A DNA stretch of 47,351 nucleotides, from NCBI GenBank assembly GCA_027013295.1, contig JALUXP010000089.1, positions 1 through 47,351 of the forward strand. The letters run 5' to 3'. Of this stretch, positions 26,335 through 33,376 are shown one piece after another (position 1 is the stretch's first letter; the number at the start of each line of letters is the position of its first letter). A model generated the notes under the pieces. The model saw only the letters and a list, made by a program, of their open reading frames with translations, made no database searches and was not told the DNA's origin. The position numbers and the translations under genes were made by a program. This DNA comes from Sulfurimonas sp. (GTDB lineage Bacteria; Campylobacterota; Campylobacteria; Campylobacterales; Sulfurimonadaceae).

Positions 26335-27170
26335 TGTCGCAGTACAGAGTTCTCATAGATGCGAATGATGAAAAAGGTTTAGTCTACAAAGTATCTACAG
26401 TTTTTTATGAACATGATTTAAATATACTCTCAAATAATGAGTTTGTAGATAAGGTCAACGGTAAATTTTTTATGCGAAGTGTTGTTGATGGAGATATAGA
26501 TATACAAATCCTCCATGATGCACTGAAAGCTATTCTTCCTAAAACAATAAATATTCAAGTAATAGCACCAAAGAAGAAAAATATTATCCTTATGGCAACA
26601 AAAGAGATGCATGCCTTGGGAGACATCCTTGTTCGCCATGAAGCAGGGGAGCTTGAAGCAAATATCTTAGCTGTCATCTCTAATTATGATGCACTAGAAT
26701 CTATTGTCAATAAATTTGGTATTCCATTTGTGAGTATTTCGCATGAAAATTTAGATAGAGCAGAGCATGAAGATAAAATTATGCAACACATTGATAATTA
26801 TGATGATGTAGATTATATAGTTTTAGCAAAATATATGCGTATCCTTACTCCTAGATTTATTGAAGCTTATGAAAACAAAATCATCAATATTCATCATTCA
26901 TTTCTACCAGCATTTATAGGTGCAAACCCATACAAACAGGCTTATGATAGAGGTGTGAAGATCATAGGTGCTACAGCTCACTTTGTTAACAATAATCTTG
27001 ATGAAGGACCAATTATCTCTCAAGAGATTATCCATGTTAATCATGCTTACGGTTGGAAGGATATGCAAAAAAGTGGTAGAGATGTTGAAAAAATAGTTCT
27101 CTCCCATGCACTTAAACTTGCCCTTGAAGATAGAATCTTTGTGTATGCCAATAAAAGTGTCATTTTCTAA
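26334..27170 (+). CDS. purU: Formyltetrahydrofolate deformylase
   Basis: Hydrolyses 10-formyl-THF to formate and THF, balancing the folate pools. 278 residues: an N-terminal ACT domain (~4-75; DEKGLVYKVSTVFYEHDLNI) and a C-terminal formyltransferase-type hydrolase (~85-270) with the catalytic region NIHHSFLPAFIGANPY, GATAHFVNNNLDEGPII. Starts on the last base of the preceding stop (TAATG). Confidence 0.95.
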   Translation: MSQYRVLIDANDEKGLVYKVSTVFYEHDLNILSNNEFVDKVNGKFFMRSVVDGDIDIQILHDALKAILPKTINIQVIAPKKKNIILMATKEMHALGDILVRHEAGELEANILAVISNYDALESIVNKFGIPFVSISHENLDRAEHEDKIMQHIDNYDDVDYIVLAKYMRILTPRFIEAYENKIINIHHSFLPAFIGANPYKQAYDRGVKIIGATAHFVNNNLDEGPIISQEIIHVNHAYGWKDMQKSGRDVEKIVLSHALKLALEDRIFVYANKSVIF

Positions 27171-27182
27171 TGAGGTCTAAAT

Positions 27183-27653
27183 ATGGCTTTTAATTTAGTC
27201 CTAGTAAATCCTCAAATACCTAACAATACAGGAGCAATAGGGAGATTATGCGTTAATGCTGGAGCAACTTTGCATATTATTAAACCTATAGCTTTTGATA
27301 TTGATGAAAAAGCTGTGAGGCGTGCAGGACTTGATTATTGGGATAAACTTGACTTACAAATTTGGGAATCAATAGATCAGTTTTTTGAACAAAATGACAT
27401 TACAGACAATGCGTATTTTGCAACAACTAAAACAGATACTCCCTATTTTGAAGCAAAATTTAAAGATGGGGATTTTATATTTTTTGGAAGTGAAACTGCA
27501 GGAATCCCAGAATATATTTTAGAAAAATACAAGAGTCAAAACATCACTATCCCAATGACAGATCAAGGAAGAAGTCTAAATCTAGCGATAAGCACTGGTA
27601 TAGTTCTTTATGATGCAATTAGACAAAATTTTAAATATTTTAAAGGAAGATAG
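27183..27653 (+). CDS. trmL: tRNA (cytidine/uridine(34)-2'-O)-methyltransferase
   Basis: SPOUT-fold methyltransferase modifying the wobble base ribose of tRNA-Leu in E. coli. 156 residues, family-typical. Seen: VNPQIPNNTGAIGRLCVNAGA, RRAGLDYWDKL, the knot motif FFGSETAGIP, and PMTDQGRSLNLAISTGIVLYD. Twelve bases after purU and directly abutting the small membrane protein. Confidence 0.93.
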   Translation: MAFNLVLVNPQIPNNTGAIGRLCVNAGATLHIIKPIAFDIDEKAVRRAGLDYWDKLDLQIWESIDQFFEQNDITDNAYFATTKTDTPYFEAKFKDGDFIFFGSETAGIPEYILEKYKSQNITIPMTDQGRSLNLAISTGIVLYDAIRQNFKYFKGR

Positions 27654-27806
27654 ATGGGTACAATAATGGATACTATAATGATGGTTTTATTTGTTTTGTT
27701 TATGGTTTTTATATTTGGTGGATACCACAAAAACAAATCAGCACAAAGAGAAGCACTGCGAGAAGAAAATGAAGCAAAAGAGAAAAGGTCTTCTAAAAAA
27801 TCTTAA
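27654..27806 (+). CDS. 50-residue single-pass membrane protein
   Basis: A frame of 50 codons begins at the ATG directly after the trmL stop and ends with TAA at 27804-27806. Its Shine-Dalgarno AAGGAAG is the end of trmL. Residues ~1-23 (MDTIMMVLFVLFMVFIFGG) are a membrane helix; the tail (~24-50) is a charged helix rich in Lys, Arg and Glu (REALREENEAKEKRSS). No family recognised. Start context, spacing and the clean hydrophobic/charged split make it likely real. Confidence 0.65.
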   Translation: MGTIMDTIMMVLFVLFMVFIFGGYHKNKSAQREALREENEAKEKRSSKKS

Positions 27807-27937
27807 TAGCCCATCTCTCAATACTGTTTTCAAATCTTTCAAAAAAAGTTTCTACATTTTTTATAATAATTGCCATTTTTAATCCTTTTTTCTTCTGTTA
27901 AATTACTGTATTTTAAGATAATTTGAAATTAAATCTT

Positions 27938-27964
27938 AAAAACATGACAAATTGTCATGTTTTT
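27938..27964. repeat. 27-bp palindrome, candidate S24-regulator operator
   Basis: AAAAACATGACAA and TTGTCATGTTTTT are perfect 13-base inverted arms around one central base. It directly abuts the -35 of the next promoter. A further half-site-like TTGACA follows. It could also act as a terminator for the upstream operon, because a T run is part of the right arm. Confidence 0.7.
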
Positions 27965-27993
27965 TTGACATTTTCTTCAAAAAGTAATATAAT
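27965..27993 (+). promoter_or_regulatory. Consensus sigma-70 promoter for the S24 regulator
   Basis: TTGACA (27965-27970), a 17-base spacer and TATAAT (27988-27993): a perfect match to the textbook promoter, rare in this window where other promoters lack a -35. Transcription would start near 28000, about 15 bases before the ATG, with AAAAGGGG as ribosome binding site. Confidence 0.85.
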
Positions 27994-28014
27994 CAAGTCA
28001 TAAAAGGGGATCTT

Positions 28015-28674
28015 ATGAATGATTTTACTCATATCGTAGAAGAGATAAAAACTATTGTTTCTGAAAATTTTAACGGCAGAAAAATATTTGATAAAGATGT
28101 TGCAGATGCTCTAGGTGTATCACATATGAATTTTGCTACGATGAAAAAAAGAAATAAAATTCCCTATAGTGAGCTTTTAGATTTTTGTGCTTTAAAATCC
28201 ATCTCTATCAACTGGATGCTTTACGGACAGTCTCCAGAAAGTTTAGTAGAAGCTACAAATAAATTTTATATGATTAAATTTTTTGATGGTGTTAATGCTT
28301 CTGCTGGAGGAGGTGGAGAAGTTGATGTTTTAAATGATAAAAGCATCAGTATACCTTATGAATTTGCCCAGATACTTGGTGGGGAAAAAGAGTTAAAAAA
28401 TATTGAAGCAATTAGAGTAACTGGTGACTCAATGGAGCCTACATTTAGTTACAATGACATAGTATTTATCAATAGAGCTAAAACAGATTTGCAAAGAGGG
28501 GGTGTATTTACTCTAAGAACTGAATCTGGGCTTTTTATCAAGAGAGTCCAAAAAAGAATTGATGGTAAACTAGATATAATATCAGACAATGATGTATATA
28601 TAGCTCTAACATTAGAACCACAAGAGATAGAAGTTGTTGGTCGTGTTGTTAGTAAATTTGGTGAAGTAGATTAA
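28015..28674 (+). CDS. LexA/CI-like S24-family transcriptional repressor
   Basis: 219 residues. The N-terminal ~70 residues are a helix-turn-helix (FDKDVADALGVSHMNFATMKKRNKIP). The C-terminal S24 peptidase domain carries Ser139 in VTGDSMEPT and Lys176 in LFIKRVQKR as the catalytic pair, and an Ala-Gly cleavage site at 97-98 in NASAGGGG. Such proteins self-cleave on RecA-ssDNA signals or simply bind DNA as stress repressors. Upstream lie a perfect promoter and the 27-bp palindrome, so autorepression is likely. Ten bases before the NlpC/P60 gene. It is not LexA itself by N-terminal type; no phage genes adjoin. Confidence 0.88.
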   Translation: MNDFTHIVEEIKTIVSENFNGRKIFDKDVADALGVSHMNFATMKKRNKIPYSELLDFCALKSISINWMLYGQSPESLVEATNKFYMIKFFDGVNASAGGGGEVDVLNDKSISIPYEFAQILGGEKELKNIEAIRVTGDSMEPTFSYNDIVFINRAKTDLQRGGVFTLRTESGLFIKRVQKRIDGKLDIISDNDVYIALTLEPQEIEVVGRVVSKFGEVD

Positions 28675-28684
28675 AAGAGAGAAA

Positions 28685-30013
28685 ATGAAATACATATTTA
28701 TAATATTGTTAAGTCTATGGTTGGGTGGCTGTAGCAGCAAAAAAACAGATCCTGCTAAAATGGTGCTAAAGCCAGAAAACTCAAATTTAGGTATATATGA
28801 TTTACAAAAAATACCTCAAAATGCACAAAGCTATCTGAAAAATATCATTGTCTCCCCTTTAAAAGTTACACAAGATAATTATGAAAAAAACTATTTCAGA
28901 GCTTGGTTAAAAATGCCCTCAGATACAAAAGAAACTGTTATGTGGCCTTTTCGTGCTTACAAAGTTGGGGGGAGTTATGGTGAAAATCTCCAACCTTTAA
29001 CTGAAAATTTCTTTATAGAAATGAAAGATAATGCGAATTTTGATCAATATAAAAGTATTCACAAAAATGCTTTAACCTTAGGACTTCTAAACATTAGAGC
29101 TTTCCCTACATCGAAACCTTTGCTTCATGATCCATCTCAGGCTGGGGAAGGTTTCCCTTTTGATTATATGCAAAATTCCACTGTCTGTGCAAACAAACCT
29201 ATCTTAATCTCTCATTATTCTAAAGACAAGGAGTGGGCTTATATCTTTACAAGTTTCACAGGTGGCTGGGTAAAAGTGAAAGAGATAGTTATTGTTAATA
29301 AAAAATATACAAAAATTTGGCAAAAAGCAAAGCAAATATTTCTTTTAAAAGATGGAGTACCCATCTATGATACAGATGGAGTGTTTTTATTTAAGTCCAG
29401 AATCGGCATGGTGTTGCCTCTTGTTGATGAGGATGAGGATGGTTATACTGTTCTTACTGTAACATCATATAAAGGGCTAAAACCCTTCTATCTAAAATCA
29501 AAAATATCCAAAAAAATTGCGAGTAAGGGTATTATCCCTTTTTCAAATAAAAATATCATCTCTATCATGGATCAAATATCAAAATCCAAATATGGCTGGG
29601 GTGGCATCTATGAGCAAAGGGATTGTTCCTCAACCCTAAGAGATTTCTATACCCCTTTTGGTTTATGGTTACCGAGAAACTCTTCTCAACAAGCAAAAAA
29701 AGGAAAAATAATAAAAGTAGGACATCTTAGTGAGGATGCAAAGATAAAACTTATAAAAAAACAAGCAGTACCCTTTAAAACACTCCTTCATAAAAAAGGG
29801 CATATCCTACTTTTCGTAGGCATACATAAAAATAAGATAGTGGCTTTTCATAATTTGTGGGGGATAAAGACTAAGAAAAATTTTAAAGAGGGTAGGTTTG
29901 TTATAGGTAAAGCTATCTTTAGCACACTTAAAGTAGGTTCACATCGAATTGACTACGATAAGGATGCAGAGATTTTGCGAAATATTCAAAGCATCAATAT
30001 ATTATCTCGTTAA
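28685..30013 (+). CDS. SH3-containing NlpC/P60 peptidoglycan hydrolase lipoprotein
   Basis: 442 residues. Lipoprotein signal with LWLGGC (lipid Cys16). An N-terminal N_NLPC_P60-like stabilising region (~35-130), SH3-like stretches (~135-275; KEWAYIFTSFTGGWVKVKEI) and a C-terminal C40 peptidase domain: Cys314 in EQRDCSSTLRDF and His373 in KKGHILLFVG, with a second His at ~389. Cleaves stem peptides in the murein. Follows the S24 repressor by ten bases, suggesting that wall remodelling is under its control. Confidence 0.88.
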   Translation: MKYIFIILLSLWLGGCSSKKTDPAKMVLKPENSNLGIYDLQKIPQNAQSYLKNIIVSPLKVTQDNYEKNYFRAWLKMPSDTKETVMWPFRAYKVGGSYGENLQPLTENFFIEMKDNANFDQYKSIHKNALTLGLLNIRAFPTSKPLLHDPSQAGEGFPFDYMQNSTVCANKPILISHYSKDKEWAYIFTSFTGGWVKVKEIVIVNKKYTKIWQKAKQIFLLKDGVPIYDTDGVFLFKSRIGMVLPLVDEDEDGYTVLTVTSYKGLKPFYLKSKISKKIASKGIIPFSNKNIISIMDQISKSKYGWGGIYEQRDCSSTLRDFYTPFGLWLPRNSSQQAKKGKIIKVGHLSEDAKIKLIKKQAVPFKTLLHKKGHILLFVGIHKNKIVAFHNLWGIKTKKNFKEGRFVIGKAIFSTLKVGSHRIDYDKDAEILRNIQSINILSR

Positions 30014-30014
30014 G

Positions 30015-30047
30015 TTTGCCTAAGTTGCATAAAACAACTTAGGCAAA
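30015..30047. terminator. Perfect 13-bp hairpin between convergent genes
   Basis: TTTGCCTAAGTTG (30015-30027) pairs with CAACTTAGGCAAA (30035-30047) around a seven-base loop. It lies between the NlpC/P60 and dapD stops and is too stable to be chance, but neither strand has a following T run, so it is an atypical terminator or an RNA 3'-end stabiliser. Confidence 0.65.
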
Positions 30048-30052
30048 GAAGT

Positions 30053-31252
30053 TTAATGTAGATCAGCGTTGAGTTTAATCTCTCTAGTTGAGCGAGAAGC
30101 TGTTATCTCCCCTGTTAAAGAGTTTTGTCTAAAATGGATACCGTTAAAAAAAGAAAGTTGTTTTCCTTTGAAGATTTCACCTTTCATATTGGCATTAGTA
30201 TTGACTTCCATGATTTTGACAAGTTGTTCTGGATAGATAGCGATCTTTGTCCCCTCTAAAATAGCAAGACCAGCATCAATAATACACCCATCGCCAAGAG
30301 GGATACCACAAGTTGAGTTAGCTCCTAAAAGTGAATTTTTTCCTATGGAGATAGGATTGCCATCAGTTCCACTTAAAACACCAAGTATAGAAGCACCACC
30401 GCCAACATCTGAGCCATCGCCTACGATAGCAGAAGAAGATATGCGACCCTCTACCATTACAGAGCCTGTTGTACCAGCATTGAAGTTGATGTATGAAGCA
30501 CCAGGCATAACAGTAGTTCCAGCTGCTAGTTGTGCTCCAAAACGAACTTTTGAAGTATCCAAAATACGGGTATTGTCTGCAGGAATAATATGCTGTAAGA
30601 ATCTCGGAAATTTATCTACAAAATCAATGTGTGGATATTCATTTGCAAGCTTTAACTCTATCTCAAACTCTCGTAGATACTCTAGTTCTATTGGTTGTCC
30701 ATTTGACCAAGCAACATTTGCAAGTGCACCAAAAGCACCATCTAAACAAATTTCACGAAGTCCTACTTTCGCTTGAGATAGAGCATAAAGTTTTAGATAA
30801 CTTGCTTCTACACTTTCAAGAGGAGCATCATTAAAGATAAAGACGACTTTAAATTCACCTTCTAGGGAGCCATTGTTCATGATCTGATTATAGAGTGCCG
30901 AGACAACTTGGATATTTTTATGTGCATCTCCATACGCTTCATTAGCATAAGGGCTAAATGCATTTAAACAGTTCTTTAAAAATTCTACATTAATTGTAAA
31001 TACAGCTTCGTTTTCACTAAAATCAATTTTTACTCCTTGTTCTTCAAGTGCTCTAACAAATATTGCAGCACTACCAAAATTTTCATCCCAGTTTATAAGT
31101 GGGTAGGTAGCTTGAAGGGTTTTTTCAATATTAAGCTGTCCTAAATCCACTCTACAAATACCAAAAGCCAAAGGATCAGTGTAGTCTTTAGTTGATGATT
31201 TAATATCTTCGATAAGTGCTTTAAAAGCATCTGCTGTTTGTATAATTTCCAT
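30053..31252 (-). CDS. dapD: Tetrahydrodipicolinate N-succinyltransferase (long form)
   Basis: Succinylates tetrahydrodipicolinate in lysine/diaminopimelate synthesis. 399 residues, the long type known from Campylobacterota rather than the ~275-residue proteobacterial form. An N-terminal alpha/beta domain (~1-225) precedes a left-handed beta helix with hexapeptide repeats (FGAQLAAGTTVMPGASYINF, VGDGSDVGGGASILGVLSG, IGKNSLLGANSTCGIPLGDG). The -10 is at 31282-31287 and AAAGAGAG precedes the ATG. Confidence 0.93.
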   Translation of the reverse strand: MEIIQTADAFKALIEDIKSSTKDYTDPLAFGICRVDLGQLNIEKTLQATYPLINWDENFGSAAIFVRALEEQGVKIDFSENEAVFTINVEFLKNCLNAFSPYANEAYGDAHKNIQVVSALYNQIMNNGSLEGEFKVVFIFNDAPLESVEASYLKLYALSQAKVGLREICLDGAFGALANVAWSNGQPIELEYLREFEIELKLANEYPHIDFVDKFPRFLQHIIPADNTRILDTSKVRFGAQLAAGTTVMPGASYINFNAGTTGSVMVEGRISSSAIVGDGSDVGGGASILGVLSGTDGNPISIGKNSLLGANSTCGIPLGDGCIIDAGLAILEGTKIAIYPEQLVKIMEVNTNANMKGEIFKGKQLSFFNGIHFRQNSLTGEITASRSTREIKLNADLH

Positions 31253-31281
31253 AAATTCTCTCTTTAATTTTTTAATAGCGA

Positions 31282-31287
31282 ATTATA
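31282..31287 (-). promoter_or_regulatory. -10 box for dapD
   Basis: On the minus strand TATAAT is followed by TCGC, 29 bases before the dapD ATG. No -35 is seen. Confidence 0.5.
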
Positions 31288-31314
31288 TTAAAAAATTACT
31301 AATAAGTCTTTGTA

Positions 31315-31320
31315 TATACT
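31315..31320 (+). promoter_or_regulatory. -10 box placed for a leaderless ankyrin-protein mRNA
   Basis: TATACT ends only six bases before the ankyrin ATG (31327), so the start codon falls where transcription should begin. No Shine-Dalgarno is present. Confidence 0.45.
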
Positions 31321-31326
31321 GTTGTT

Positions 31327-31830
31327 ATGAATAAAATACTTGAAATATTTAAAAACAACGACTATATCGCTGCAAAACTTTACATTAAAGAGGGAGCAGA
31401 CCTCAATGAAGAAACACAAAGCGGAGAATCAGTGCTTGCAAATGCATTAAGACATCATTGTGATTTTGATATGCTACAACTCCTTATTGAAAATGGTGCG
31501 GATATATATGATTTTGATAATGAGGGTGTAAGTATATTTGATATGGCTATCACATATAACAATATAGAGATGGTTCAATATATGATTGAACAAGGAATAG
31601 ATGTAGATGGAACTAAAAGAAAAAGTGGTTTTACACCTCTTATGTGTGCCTCAAGTTATGGAAGAGTAGAGATTGTAAAAATGCTTTTAGAAAAAGGTGC
31701 CAATAAAGACATAAAAGAGTCTAAAGGCTTTAATGCCACTGATTTTGCAAGAAAAATGAATAAAAAATCAGTGTTAGTTTTGTTAGACTTTGATGAAAAA
31801 CTTCCCAATAACAAGGCTTATATTAGATAA
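31327..31830 (+). CDS. Ankyrin-repeat protein
   Basis: 167 residues, no signal peptide. About four ankyrin repeats: IAAKLYIKEGADLNEET, MLQLLIENGADIYDFDNEG, MVQYMIEQGIDVDG and GFTPLMCASSYGRVEIVKMLLEKGANKDI, each with the helix-loop-helix consensus. Probably a cytoplasmic protein-binding module; in bacteria these often guard catalases or partner with effectors, but no partner gene adjoins. The gene lacks a ribosome binding site, with a -10 immediately upstream. Confidence 0.88.
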   Translation: MNKILEIFKNNDYIAAKLYIKEGADLNEETQSGESVLANALRHHCDFDMLQLLIENGADIYDFDNEGVSIFDMAITYNNIEMVQYMIEQGIDVDGTKRKSGFTPLMCASSYGRVEIVKMLLEKGANKDIKESKGFNATDFARKMNKKSVLVLLDFDEKLPNNKAYIR

Positions 31831-31842
31831 TATCAATAACAG

Positions 31843-32034
31843 TTAGTCAAAAAATTTACCCTGTTTTTCATTATCTAGTGGTTTTCTTTTTTCTTTTGTT
31901 AACCACTCTTTAAGCAATGATTCGATCACTTTGCTTAGGCTCATTTTATATCTATTCCTTGAATACAACATCGCATCCTCCCATGTGGTCTTATCTATTA
32001 GTAAACTGCGTGTTATCTCATCTTTAGGTTTCAT
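31843..32034 (-). CDS. Small ribbon-helix-helix-like DNA-binding protein
   Basis: 63 residues. DEITRSLLIDKTTWEDAMLYSRNRYKMSLSKVIESLLKEWL has the short strand, helix and SLSKVIESLL second helix expected of MetJ/Arc (RHH) proteins, many of which are antitoxins or plasmid-type repressors. The ATG has AGGAT. A palindrome overlaps its promoter (32044-32067), pointing to self-repression. No toxin gene is next to it: the ankyrin gene is convergent and queC divergent. The fold assignment is by pattern only. Confidence 0.6.
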   Translation of the reverse strand: MKPKDEITRSLLIDKTTWEDAMLYSRNRYKMSLSKVIESLLKEWLTKEKRKPLDNEKQGKFFD

Positions 32035-32043
32035 ACTAAATCC

Positions 32044-32067
32044 TACTATATAATTTACTATATAGTA
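32044..32067 (-). promoter_or_regulatory. Operator-like inverted repeat at the RHH-gene promoter
   Basis: TACTATATA (32044-32052) and TATATAGTA (32059-32067) are perfect nine-base inverted arms six bases apart. Each arm includes a -10-like TATAGT on the minus strand. ACTATATA also occurs as a direct repeat. It sits 10 bases before the ATG, placed for autorepression. Confidence 0.6.
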
Positions 32068-32168
32068 ATTAAAAATCTCTTTCTAACAGCTTAATAAATA
32101 AATTCAAGTGTTTTTAACGCACCAATCGCTATCATACAAACTATTTAATAAAGAGGTGATTGAGATCA

Positions 32169-32846
32169 ATGAATACAACGACTAAAAAAGCAGTATGCAT
32201 TATGAGTGGTGGAATGGACTCTACTTTGAGTGCTTATATGATGAAGCAAGATGGATATGAGATAATTGGTGTTCATTTCAATTATCATCAAAGGACACAA
32301 AAAAAAGAGCTTAAGTGTTTTGAAAGTGTATGCAATGCTCTTGATGTTAAAGAGCAATATGTTCTTGATTTGGACTTTTTTTCACAACTTGGGGCCTCTG
32401 CCTTAGTGGATAAAAACATAAATATTCCGACAGGAGGGATAGGAGAGGGAGTTCCTGTCACCTATGTCCCTTTTAGAAATGGTATCTTTTTAAGTATGGC
32501 AGCGGCTATTGCTGAAAAAGAGGGTGCTAATATCATAAGTATAGGTGTGGTGGAAGAGGATAGTAGTGGCTACCCTGACTGTAGGAAAAGCTATATACAA
32601 AGCATGCAAGAGAGCATCAATCTAGGGACAAAAGAGACAACAAACATCACTATCCATATGCCTTTAGTGGAGATGAAAAAATCACAAATTGTTCAAAAAT
32701 CACTTGATCTATATGTGCCGTTGCATCTTACATGGAGTTGTTACCAAGATGAAGAGGAAGCCTGTGGAGTTTGTGATAGTTGCAGACTTAGACTCAATGG
32801 TTTTAAACAAGCAGGGGTACAAGATCCGATCAAGTATAAACACTAA
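32169..32846 (+). CDS. queC: 7-cyano-7-deazaguanine synthase
   Basis: Makes preQ0 from carboxy-deazaguanine in queuosine synthesis. 225 residues from the ATG at 32169 with AGAGGT upstream; an in-frame TTG at 32160 is too near that site. Seen: the ATP pyrophosphatase P-loop MSGGMDST, VPFRNGIFLSMAAAIAE, and the C-terminal zinc-binding cysteines in WSCYQDEEEACGVCDSC. A -10-like TATCAT lies upstream. No other que genes are here. Confidence 0.95.
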   Translation: MNTTTKKAVCIMSGGMDSTLSAYMMKQDGYEIIGVHFNYHQRTQKKELKCFESVCNALDVKEQYVLDLDFFSQLGASALVDKNINIPTGGIGEGVPVTYVPFRNGIFLSMAAAIAEKEGANIISIGVVEEDSSGYPDCRKSYIQSMQESINLGTKETTNITIHMPLVEMKKSQIVQKSLDLYVPLHLTWSCYQDEEEACGVCDSCRLRLNGFKQAGVQDPIKYKH

Positions 32847-33375
32847 CCTCAATTTCAAAGAGTTACAAATAACACATATTTGTAAGCCTCAACTTAAAAA
32901 TAGTTATATTAGCATAGATAAAAAAGCAAACATAATTTTAAAAACACCCCAAGTCTCATCAACTTATATACATAATCTTTTACTCAAAAAAGAGGTTTGG
33001 ATAAGAAAAAAAATACAAAGCACTCTAAGTCATCCTCCTCTTATCTTTAATCTTGATGGCATTCACTCCCAAAAATCAAAAGATATATTAATCAAAAGAG
33101 TTGAACACTTTGCAAAAAAAATGGGATTACAATATAGTGAACTAAAATTTAGAAAAATGAAAAGTAGGTGGGGAAGTTGTAGCTCAACAAAAGTTATTAC
33201 TCTCAATAAAAAGCTGGTAAAAACACCTGATATATGCGTGGATTATGTTATTGCTCATGAGTTGGCACATCTTGTGCATATGAATCATTCAAAACAATTT
33301 CACACCCTTGTTCAAACTTACATACCTTATAGTGCCAAAGCTAAAGAGTTGCTATCTCGTATAGTATTTGAATGA
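32797..33375 (+). CDS. YgjP-like metallopeptidase (DUF45, WLM-related)
   Basis: About 193 residues from the ATG at 32797, which overlaps the queC end by 50 bases; the frame is open further upstream but only as a shadow of queC. The zinc site HELAHLVHMNHSKQF (HExxH plus downstream His) is preceded by the family block KMKSRWGSCSSTKVITLNKKL. The N-terminal strand-rich part (ISIDKKANIILKTP) fits DUF45. Cytoplasmic protease or SprT-like protein of unknown substrate. Only one base separates its stop from that of dctP on the other strand. Confidence 0.85.
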   Translation: MVLNKQGYKIRSSINTNLNFKELQITHICKPQLKNSYISIDKKANIILKTPQVSSTYIHNLLLKKEVWIRKKIQSTLSHPPLIFNLDGIHSQKSKDILIKRVEHFAKKMGLQYSELKFRKMKSRWGSCSSTKVITLNKKLVKTPDICVDYVIAHELAHLVHMNHSKQFHTLVQTYIPYSAKAKELLSRIVFE

Positions 33376-33376
33376 T

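Noticed and set aside
27691-27882. 63-residue plus-strand frame
   Set aside because: Out of frame with the better supported 50-residue membrane protein and no ribosome site at its start.
28015-28674. Assigning the S24 protein as LexA
   Set aside because: The N-terminal helix-turn-helix is of the phage CI/XRE-like kind and the operator is not a known LexA box; only the S24 domain is shared.
30015-30047. Calling the hairpin a certain Rho-independent terminator
   Set aside because: The stem is perfect but no T run follows on either strand, so it is listed with reduced confidence.
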